Below, in pieces: positions 51,715 through 57,442 of a stretch of 64,000 nt of DNA. The translations under genes were made by a program, and so were the position numbers. The notes under the pieces are model-generated. The model was given only the letters and a program-made list of their open reading frames with translations. It had not been told where the DNA came from and searched no databases. Source of the stretch: Bradyrhizobium vignae (lineage in GTDB: Bacteria; Pseudomonadota; Alphaproteobacteria; Rhizobiales; Xanthobacteraceae); assembly GCF_004114425.1 (NCBI RefSeq), contig NZ_RDQF01000004.1:186001-250000 (forward strand), in the 5' to 3' direction. The first letter of the stretch is position 1; the number at the start of each line of letters is the position of its first letter.

Positions 51715-51795
51715 CTACAAGGGAGTTGGTGCGGCCGTGACGAACTTGCCAGTCCCGATTCTGCGAGGTCCGGACCAGCCCGGGCCCTCCGACCG

Positions 51796-51978
51796 CTATT
51801 TCGCAGGCGGCCGCAGCGGGCCGTCTACCCACTTCCGGGCGGCGGGGTCGTGCAGCGGATCGTCGTCGCAATCGGAGCAGACGTAGCGCTCTCCGCCTCT
51901 TGCGCCCTCGTCGCGCACGAGCTTCATCGCCCGCCCACAGTGCGGGCACGGCTTCCGGATTGGATGCTGCAGCGACAT
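51796..51978 (-). CDS. Short zinc-ribbon protein
   Basis: 60 residues from ATG 51978, preceded by GGGGAAGG. Two zinc knuckles: PCPHCGRAM and YVCSDCDDDPLHDPAARKWV. Short zinc-ribbon proteins of this sort recur in Bradyrhizobium stress clusters. It likely binds zinc, nucleic acid or a partner protein; function unknown. Compare 52294 and 60010. Confidence 0.7.
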   Translation of the reverse strand: MSLQHPIRKPCPHCGRAMKLVRDEGARGGERYVCSDCDDDPLHDPAARKWVDGPLRPPAK

Positions 51979-52099
51979 TTGCCTTCCCCCGCCTCGGTCA
52001 GCGTAGTGCCCTTTGCCGGGCGGGCACAAGCGATCTCTTGACGTGAGCCTCGTCGACCATCGAAGATCGGCTTTCAGTGATTGTTGCGGGGGTGGCGTC

Positions 52100-52297
52100 A
52101 TGGAAGAGTTCTACAGCGGCTTCGCGCAGCGGGCGCGCGATCTGGCAGAGAAGGCAGACCCGTTCACACGCAGAAGACTGCTCGATCTGGCCAAGAGGTA
52201 CGACGCCAAGAGCAAGCCCGCCGGCAGCGCCAGGCCGCTGCCGCCTCCACGCACCAGCCCGCCCTCCACGCTCTTTGCCGGCGCCGGCGAAGCATGA
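52100..52297 (+). CDS. Small protein, unknown
   Basis: 65 residues from ATG 52100 (MEEFYSGFAQRARDLAEKAD, then PFTRRRLLDLAKRYDAKSKP). Upstream GGGGGTGG is a possible RBS. A helical N-terminus and a Pro-rich tail. I recognise the block FAQRARDLAEKADPFTRR as recurrent in Bradyrhizobium small proteins. Its stop overlaps the start of the zinc-finger gene by four bases (ATGA), which argues for co-translation. Confidence 0.65.
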   Translation: MEEFYSGFAQRARDLAEKADPFTRRRLLDLAKRYDAKSKPAGSARPLPPPRTSPPSTLFAGAGEA

Positions 52298-52626
52298 GAA
52301 GGGGAGGGGCCGTAGAGATCAAGTGCGACGCCTGCGGTGGCACCGGCCACCAACCCACGGAAGAGACCGGCCCTGGCCGTAGGATCTTCCCGGGCCGTTG
52401 CACGAAGTGCGGCGGCAAGGGACGGAATGCCCAAGACCGAGTGAGCTTCACTCTCTGTCAGCTCCCGCCATTCCCGTGCGCGGCTCAGAGATCTTGGAAC
52501 CCGAGCGACGTCTGGCTGCTCCTGAACTCTCGGGCACAAGACCGTTTGAACAGCCCTCCAGTCACGCGCGCCCAGGCGCGCTTCCGTCGGGAACGACCAC
52601 GCAATTGCATCGTTCGACGTGCGTGA
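52294..52626 (+). CDS. DnaJ-type zinc-finger protein, perhaps with frameshifted tail
   Basis: 110 residues from ATG 52294. Two CxxCxGxG units as in DnaJ: IKCDACGGTGHQPTEETGPG and RCTKCGGKGRNAQD. Homologues I know end soon after the second unit; here the frame continues for 60 residues that look unlike a protein and run across an EcfG promoter (52590-52614), so the C-terminus may be an unterminated extension after a frameshift. Likely a zinc-dependent chaperone-like or RNA-binding small protein. Confidence 0.6.
   Translation: MRRGGAVEIKCDACGGTGHQPTEETGPGRRIFPGRCTKCGGKGRNAQDRVSFTLCQLPPFPCAAQRSWNPSDVWLLLNSRAQDRLNSPPVTRAQARFRRERPRNCIVRRA
52590..52614 (+). promoter_or_regulatory. EcfG promoter, perfect (GGAAC-N16-CGTT)
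   Basis: GGAAC at 52590-52594, 16 bases, CGTT at 52611-52614. The expected transcript start (near 52621) lies 30-45 bases before the GTG starts of the response regulator, which makes those starts preferable to upstream in-frame ones. Confidence 0.82.
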
Positions 52627-52652
52627 CTGATGCTATCCCAAGTGAGCCGCCA

Positions 52653-53033
52653 GTGAGCGTACTTCCAGTGAGCGTACTTCTCGTCGAGGACGACCCCCTG
52701 ATCCGCGAATTCGTCGTCGAAGCGCTGCGGGAGGCGGGCTATCACGTCATCCACGCGAGCACTGGCGAGGAGGCTTTGGAGTGGTGCAAGCGCCACGTCG
52801 CGGACGTGCTTGTCACCGACGTCAGGCTGCCCGGACAGGTCGACGGATGGCAGATCGCGGAGCGGTGCCGCGAGCACGATCCGGAACTGCCGGTCATCTA
52901 TGCCACGGGCTACTCGCCCGCTGCACCACGCCCGGTGCCGGGCAGTCGCATCGTGAAGAAGCCCTTCCATCCGGACGAGGTCGTCCGAATCGTAGGCGAG
53001 CTCGGCGGCGAAAGGCGCATGCCGCCGAACTAG
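52653..53033 (+). CDS. Single-domain response regulator (CheY-like)
   Basis: 126 residues if started at GTG 52653; GTG 52668 is a copy within a 15-base duplication. Receiver domain only: acidic pair in LLVEDDPLIREFVVEALREA, phospho-acceptor Asp in DVLVTDVRLPGQVDGWQIAE, Thr in PVIYATGYSP and Lys in IVKKPFHPDEV. No output domain, so it relays phosphate or titrates a kinase. The perfect EcfG promoter upstream links it to the general stress response. Its kinase is not in the window. Confidence 0.88.
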   Translation: MSVLPVSVLLVEDDPLIREFVVEALREAGYHVIHASTGEEALEWCKRHVADVLVTDVRLPGQVDGWQIAERCREHDPELPVIYATGYSPAAPRPVPGSRIVKKPFHPDEVVRIVGELGGERRMPPN

Positions 53034-53052
53034 AAAGATCCGAGCTTCCGCA

Positions 53053-53343
53053 TCACTTGCGGTCGGGCTCCTTCGTGGGCGGACCGCTCTTGTTGCCCGG
53101 GAGACCTTTGATGTTGGAGGTGTCCTGCTGCTGGACCGTCGGATTCTGCTGGTTCGAGCTGGCGCCGACGGTCTCACCAGGCTTGACGGCTGGACCATTC
53201 TTGTTTCCCGGCTGGCCGGCTATTCCGGTGCCCGAGTTCTGCGCGCTAGGAGCGCCGGAAACGTCCGGCTTCGTGGTCTGGGCAAGTGCGGCCGGAGCTG
53301 CAAGCGCCAGAGCAAAGGCCAGCGCGCTGGCTATGGACCTCAT
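53053..53343 (-). CDS. Small exported protein with PGNKxGP repeats
   Basis: 96 residues: signal peptide MRSIASALAFALALAAPAAL (cleavage near AQTT), then a Gly/Pro/Asn/Gln-rich mature part with two copies of G-x-PGNK-x-GP (AGQPGNKNGPAV and KGLPGNKSGPPT) joined by a Gln/Asn stretch (SSNQQNPTVQQQDTS). Intrinsically disordered and hydrophilic, reminiscent of stress-protective or envelope proteins. A family of these is frequent in Bradyrhizobium. A perfect EcfG promoter (53399) is 55 bases upstream. Confidence 0.85.
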   Translation of the reverse strand: MRSIASALAFALALAAPAALAQTTKPDVSGAPSAQNSGTGIAGQPGNKNGPAVKPGETVGASSNQQNPTVQQQDTSNIKGLPGNKSGPPTKEPDRK

Positions 53344-53398
53344 GTCTCTCCTCCTCTGCAGGAATTCGGAAGCGCGGATTGCGACTACCTTCGACTCG

Positions 53399-53423
53399 AA
53401 CGTTGCGTTGCCTCGCGCGTTCC
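53399..53423 (-). promoter_or_regulatory. EcfG promoter, perfect (GGAAC-N16-CGTT)
   Basis: On the minus strand GGAAC (53423-53419), 16 bases, CGTT (53402-53399). It drives the PGNKxGP-repeat protein. Confidence 0.85.
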
Positions 53424-53463
53424 TACCATTGCGGTGCGACCGTTCTTCTTTCCGCTGGAGCCA

Positions 53464-53907
53464 TCAGCCTTCGGCGTCGTTCTGGGACCTTCGTGGGCGG
53501 CGCCTGCCTGCCCCTCCTCTCTCAGCCGCGACCGCCTTGGCGCGCTCCTCGCAGCGGGCGCGCAGCTCCTCCAACTCGTCCGCGGAAAGATGCTCGATGC
53601 CGACGAAGGAATTCTGGACACTGCCGGTTCGGATGAGCTCATCCAGCTTGACCTGGATCGCAGCGCTATCCCGGTTCTGCGAGTTCTGTATCAGAAAGAC
53701 CATCAGAAAGGTCACGATGGTCGTTCCTGTATTGATGACGAGCTGCCACGTGTCAGAGAAGTGGAAGAGAGGTCCGGTAGCAGCCCAGATGACGACCACC
53801 GCGCAGGCCAGGACGAAGGTCGATGCGCGCCCGGCCGCTTGCGAGGCCCCGTTTGCGATCGACGCGAACAACCGGCGCGGGCGGCGGCCGCTTTGTTGAC
53901 GTCGCAT
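53464..53907 (-). CDS. Low-affinity iron permease-like membrane protein
   Basis: 147 residues from ATG 53907, preceded by GGGAGGG. Two membrane helices (FVLACAVVVIWAATGPLFHF and VINTGTTIVTFLMVFLIQNS) and the signature FSDTWQLVINTGTTIVTFLM, then QNRDSAAIQVKLDELI, match the Fet4-like low-affinity iron permease family (PF04120). Bacterial members are small and of uncertain transport activity. It lies 49 bases downstream of the glycosyltransferase on the same strand, probably in its operon. Confidence 0.83.
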   Translation of the reverse strand: MRRQQSGRRPRRLFASIANGASQAAGRASTFVLACAVVVIWAATGPLFHFSDTWQLVINTGTTIVTFLMVFLIQNSQNRDSAAIQVKLDELIRTGSVQNSFVGIEHLSADELEELRARCEERAKAVAAERGGAGRRRPRRSQNDAEG

Positions 53908-53956
53908 GTAACCCTCCCTTTGATCCACAATCAAACGCGGCCGTGAACAGCAGCGC

Positions 53957-55048
53957 TCACGGGACGAGCGGAGACGCGGGCGTGCCGAGGTGTTCGGAGG
54001 CGACCGAGATTTGGGCAGGCCTGGCGGCGGCGAGAAGCCGCCGGTAGTGAGTCTCGTACGCCCGCGCCATGCTGGTCGAGGTGAACCGCTCTTCGAACCG
54101 CGCCCGGACCTTGCGCCGGTCGATCCGTGATAGATCCCTGACCGCCCGGACCGCCTGCGCTTCGTCCTCGACTATGAAGCCGGTCACTCCTTCCTCGACG
54201 ACTTCCGGTACCGATCCGGCCCGATAGGCGATCACGGGCGTCCCGCATGCCATCGCCTCGATCATCACCAGGCCGAACGGCTCGGGCCACTTGATCGGAA
54301 ACAGCAGGGCCGCAGCGGCCGACAGAAACGGCTGCTTGCCGCGCTCGTCCACCTCGCCGACGAGTTCGACCCGAGCCCCGTCGATCTCCGGCTGAATCCG
54401 CTTCTTGAAGTAGCCGGTTTCGCCGCGAGGCACCTTCGCAGCAATCCGCAGCGGCATGCCGGCCGCCCGCGCAATCCGGATGGCCTCCTCGGGCCCCTTG
54501 TCCGGCGTGAGTCGCCCGAGGAAGGCGAGGTACGACCCGGGAGCGTAGGACGGCCGAAACAGCCGGGCCGGCAAGCCGTGATGCACCGTGCCGCACCAGT
54601 TTGCGTCCTCGAGCGGAGCGCGCTGTTTGTCGGAAATGGAGACGAAGCACGCCTCCGGAAACTGCCGAGCCACCTCGCCGATGCCAGGCAGGTCTAGGCG
54701 CCCATGCAGGGTGGTGAGAAACGGGATCCCGCACCTGCTGAGCGCGGGCAGATGCAGCCAGTCGACATGGGCGTGAACAAGGTCGAACTCGCGAGCGCGA
54801 CGCGAGACCGCTTCGATCAAGAGCGTGCAGGCCGTGTTCGGGTCGACACGCGGCCGCCCGAGACGCAGCGCGCGCGGCCAGACCGCATGCAGTTCTCCGC
54901 GCGTCCTGGAATCGCCACTCGCGAACAGGGTCACCTCATGCCCGAGATCGACCAGCTCGTCGACCAGCCAGGCCACGACCCTTTCCGTGCCGCCATAAAG
55001 CTTCGGGGGAACGCTTTCGGCCAACGGAGCGATCTGGGCGATCCGCAT
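53957..55048 (-). CDS. Glycosyltransferase family 4
   Basis: 363 residues from ATG 55048 (RBS GGAGG). GT-B fold: N-terminal donor/acceptor domain beginning MRIAQIAPLAESVPPKLYGG with the GGTE motif, and C-terminal nucleotide-sugar domain starting YLAFLGRLTPDKGPEEAIRI and containing EPFGLVMIEAMACGTPVIAY with the EPFG..E motif and GSVPEVVEEGVTGFIV. It transfers a sugar from a nucleotide donor, probably to an envelope or storage glycan. It follows a 42-residue membrane protein (12-base gap) behind a perfect EcfG promoter, so it is a stress gene here. Confidence 0.9.
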   Translation of the reverse strand: MRIAQIAPLAESVPPKLYGGTERVVAWLVDELVDLGHEVTLFASGDSRTRGELHAVWPRALRLGRPRVDPNTACTLLIEAVSRRAREFDLVHAHVDWLHLPALSRCGIPFLTTLHGRLDLPGIGEVARQFPEACFVSISDKQRAPLEDANWCGTVHHGLPARLFRPSYAPGSYLAFLGRLTPDKGPEEAIRIARAAGMPLRIAAKVPRGETGYFKKRIQPEIDGARVELVGEVDERGKQPFLSAAAALLFPIKWPEPFGLVMIEAMACGTPVIAYRAGSVPEVVEEGVTGFIVEDEAQAVRAVRDLSRIDRRKVRARFEERFTSTSMARAYETHYRRLLAAARPAQISVASEHLGTPASPLVP

Positions 55049-55059
55049 CGGCCTCCGCC

Positions 55060-55191
55060 TCAGCTCTCCGCGGCACTGCGCGACGTCGCGCATACCACCA
55101 GAAGGCCGGCGACAATCGCGATCAGAACCGCTCCGGCCGATAATTCGGCATGTCCGTGCGCTCGCCGGCGACGCGCGAAAACCGTTCCCAT
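55060..55191 (-). CDS. Small single-helix membrane protein
   Basis: A 43-residue frame, MGTVFARRRRAHGHAELSAG, then AVLIAIVAGLLVVCATSRS. One membrane helix and a basic cytoplasmic N-terminus. Support is its position: a perfect EcfG promoter ends 26 bases before its start, it has a GAGG-like site, and it is 11 bases from the glycosyltransferase gene. It could instead be an untranslated leader. Confidence 0.45.
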   Translation of the reverse strand: MGTVFARRRRAHGHAELSAGAVLIAIVAGLLVVCATSRSAAES

Positions 55192-55216
55192 AGGGCCTCG
55201 CAAATCGATCCCGACC

Positions 55217-55241
55217 AACGGTGACGCTGCGGCTTCGTTCC
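55217..55241 (-). promoter_or_regulatory. EcfG promoter, perfect (GGAAC-N16-CGTT)
   Basis: Minus strand GGAAC at 55241-55237, 16 bases, CGTT at 55220-55217. It precedes the 42/43-residue membrane protein, glycosyltransferase and iron-permease-like genes. Confidence 0.85.
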
Positions 55242-55261
55242 TCCGCGCGCCTACCCCCTCG

Positions 55262-55621
55262 CTAGGCGACCGGCACCCCATAGTAGTCGTCGACCGAGCG
55301 CCTCGTTTGGGCGTCCCAGCTCCAACTGCTCTCGTCGCCGTATTTGGGAGCGCCCGTGAGCTGATCCTGCGTGACGCCGGTGACGTATCCGCCAAGATTG
55401 GTGTCGTATTTCAGCGTCTGCCAAGGCAGCGGATAGTGATCGTCGCCGATGCCGAGCAGGCCGCCGAAGCTGAGCACCGCGTAGGACACCTTGCCGCCAA
55501 CCTTGTCGATCATGACGCGCTCGATGTAGCCGACCTTCTGCCCGTCGGGCCCGTACACGTTCGTGCCTTCGACCTTGTCGCTTCCGATGAGACTGGAGGT
55601 CTCGCGATCTTCCATGGCCAT
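55262..55621 (-). CDS. PRC-barrel domain protein
   Basis: 119 residues. MAMEDRETSSLIGSDKVEGT, then NVYGPDGQKVGYIERVMIDK and VGGKVSYAVLSFGGLLGIGD form the PRC-barrel, followed by YPLPWQTLKYDTNLGGYVTG. In rhizobia such proteins are abundant stress proteins; the domain binds RNA or membranes in other contexts. A GGAAC-N17-TGTT site at 55655 suggests EcfG control. It lies just downstream of the ferritin-like gene on the same strand but 213 bases away, so it has its own transcript. Confidence 0.88.
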   Translation of the reverse strand: MAMEDRETSSLIGSDKVEGTNVYGPDGQKVGYIERVMIDKVGGKVSYAVLSFGGLLGIGDDHYPLPWQTLKYDTNLGGYVTGVTQDQLTGAPKYGDESSWSWDAQTRRSVDDYYGVPVA

Positions 55622-55654
55622 GTTCGCCTCCTGGATGTTGCTGTCTTCGGAGTC

Positions 55655-55680
55655 AACAGAGGCCAGGTCGCATCCGTTCC
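55655..55680 (-). promoter_or_regulatory. EcfG-like promoter (GGAAC-N17-TGTT)
   Basis: Minus strand GGAAC at 55680-55676, 17 bases, TGTT at 55658-55655, about 35 bases before the PRC-barrel gene. One mismatch and one base longer spacing than the perfect sites; both are tolerated by EcfG-type factors. Confidence 0.6.
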
Positions 55681-55834
55681 TCCGGGACGCCCGTGACGTT
55701 GCGCCGGCGCCCTCAGCCGTCCTTCAGAACGTCCAAGCCTTGGCGCGCTTCATAGGCAAGAGGATGAGTCGCTCCGGGCCAAAAGCTATCGCGCGCTCCC
55801 GAACGAAGGCACAGTCACAGCGCTACTGGCTGGC

Positions 55835-56731
55835 TCAGGTCGTCTTCAAAGCACCGTTCATCCCATTTGGGTAGAATCCGCCTTTGCTCACGCCCTGCTT
55901 GTCAGTGAGATAAACGATGTGCAGCACCTCCTGGGGCGTACGATGGAAGGCGATGGCATCGGGCGTGGAGGGAACGACGTTGGCCTTGCCGTTCACGCGG
56001 ATACCCTGGTCTTTGTCCTCTGGCCCGTCCACCTGATCCCGCGCATCGGAGATCGCATTGGCCGCCGTCCAGGCTTTCTCTCCCATGAGATATAGCTGTG
56101 ATCGTGCCATACCCATGTGATACGCCTCGACGGCCAGGATGCCAGCCGCTGCTTCAAGGAATTCCTTGCTCTTCAGCAGCGGCGCGGCACCGGCATAGGC
56201 GGTCACGCCCACGTCCTCGAACAGCATGCCGCCGAGCAGCACGCTCATGTCGTCCGCAAAGGGGTCGAAATCGGCGGGAAGACCGGCTGCCTGAGCCGCT
56301 GCCTTGAACCCACCCTCGAAGTCGATCGCGGGGCGGGATATCGCGTTCTTGCCGAGAGTCTTGCGATAAAAGCGGACGTGGGCCAGCTCATTCTCCGCCA
56401 GCTCTTCCACGAACTCGCGGATGGCTTTGTTCTCGAACTTGGCTTCGTGTCCGCCGGTCACGCTTGCCGCGTCAGACCCGGCGTCCGCATCCGAGATGCC
56501 TTTGCCAGTGGTGGCGCGGAGGTAGAACTCGGCCTCCATGTACTCGAGGTTCAGCGCAAAGGTGAAGATATCTTCGTCGTGGATGGCCGGCTTCTCGCTC
56601 AGGCCGACGCCGGTCGTCTGATGGCTCTTTTTCTGCGCATAGGCAGCCGGCAGCAGCAGTCCGCTCAGTCCCAGGAAGGACAAACCGGCAATCGACTGCC
56701 GGCGTGAGAACTCCAACATCTGCTTGTTCAT
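55835..56731 (-). CDS. Ferritin-like domain protein, exported
   Basis: 298 residues from ATG 56731 (GAGGT upstream). The N-terminus SRRQSIAGLSFLGLSGLLLP is twin-arginine-like, so it should be exported folded. The four-helix bundle has ENELAHVRFYRKTLGKNAIS, FTFALNLEYMEAEFYLRATT and VEAYHMGMARSQLYLMGEKA, giving Glu/His ligands (E..EYMEAEF, AENELAHVRF, EAYHMG) consistent with a di-iron ferritin-like fold of the Rds/dessication-related type. Role in metal or oxidative stress is inference. A near-EcfG site lies upstream; divergent from the DUF2231/YdeP operon. Confidence 0.85.
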   Translation of the reverse strand: MNKQMLEFSRRQSIAGLSFLGLSGLLLPAAYAQKKSHQTTGVGLSEKPAIHDEDIFTFALNLEYMEAEFYLRATTGKGISDADAGSDAASVTGGHEAKFENKAIREFVEELAENELAHVRFYRKTLGKNAISRPAIDFEGGFKAAAQAAGLPADFDPFADDMSVLLGGMLFEDVGVTAYAGAAPLLKSKEFLEAAAGILAVEAYHMGMARSQLYLMGEKAWTAANAISDARDQVDGPEDKDQGIRVNGKANVVPSTPDAIAFHRTPQEVLHIVYLTDKQGVSKGGFYPNGMNGALKTT

Positions 56732-56804
56732 GGCGAACCTCATGGGGTAGCGCGCCCGCCATGCTCCGACAGCCGTGCACGCGCGTGGCGCAGGCTTGCT
56801 AGGC

Positions 56805-56829
56805 AATGTTCTGACCTGAATGCCGTTCC
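56805..56829 (-). promoter_or_regulatory. EcfG-like promoter (GGAAC-N16-CATT)
   Basis: Minus strand GGAAC at 56829-56825, 16 bases, CATT at 56808-56805, 75 bases before the ferritin-like gene. The -10 differs by one base; spacing is exact. Confidence 0.6.
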
Positions 56830-56879
56830 TAACGCCGCAGATGTCTCCAGATCTTCCGATGGGCGATCGGAGCACCCAA

Positions 56880-56904
56880 GGAACTTGTCAGCGAACCGAC
56901 CATT
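56880..56904 (+). promoter_or_regulatory. EcfG-like promoter (GGAAC-N16-CATT)
   Basis: GGAAC at 56880-56884, 16 bases, CATT at 56901-56904, 40 bases before the DUF2231 gene. It carries the same CATT variant as the divergent site at 56805, so the pair looks like a symmetric divergent promoter. Confidence 0.6.
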
Positions 56905-56944
56905 GTCCTGGAAAGGTCCATTCCGGACATATTTGGAGATGTTC

Positions 56945-57442
56945 ATGAGCATCAATCCGAAGAGCACCGCCAAGATTGGCGAGCATCCGCTCCACCCCAT
57001 GCTGATCCCATTTCCGGTCGCATTCCTGGTCGGGGCGTTCGTCAGCGACCTGATCTTTGTTGGCATCGCTGACGCGTTCTGGGCCAAGGCCTCGATGTAC
57101 TTGATCGGCGCGGCAATCGTGATGGCGCTCGTCGCCGCTTTGGCCGGCTTTATCGACTTTTTCGGCGAACCGCGGATCCGTCGCCTCACCGATGCCTGGT
57201 ATCACATGATCGGCAATCTGACCGCCGTCGTGCTTGCGCTGGTGAACTTCGCGCTTCGATACAGCCAGGGCGCCGAGGCCGCCATCAAGCCTTGGGGCGT
57301 CGTGCTGTCATTGGTGGTCGTAGGCACCCTGCTGTTCACCGGCTGGAAGGGCTGGGAGATGGTCTATCGCCACCACGTCGCCGTGCTCGATACCCCGGAG
57401 CAGGTGGCCAGCAGCGAGCGCGGGCCTCGACGGGTGGCGTGA
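56945..57442 (+). CDS. DUF2231 membrane protein
   Basis: 165 residues from ATG 56945 (GGAG eight bases upstream). Four membrane helices and the DUF2231 hallmark HPLHPMLIPFPVAFLVGAFV near the start, with His residues on the first helix, and YHMIGNLTAVVLALVNFALR later. DUF2231 proteins are often encoded beside oxidoreductases. Here its stop overlaps the YdeP-type gene (GTGA), so it probably serves as its membrane partner; that is inference. Confidence 0.88.
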   Translation: MSINPKSTAKIGEHPLHPMLIPFPVAFLVGAFVSDLIFVGIADAFWAKASMYLIGAAIVMALVAALAGFIDFFGEPRIRRLTDAWYHMIGNLTAVVLALVNFALRYSQGAEAAIKPWGVVLSLVVVGTLLFTGWKGWEMVYRHHVAVLDTPEQVASSERGPRRVA

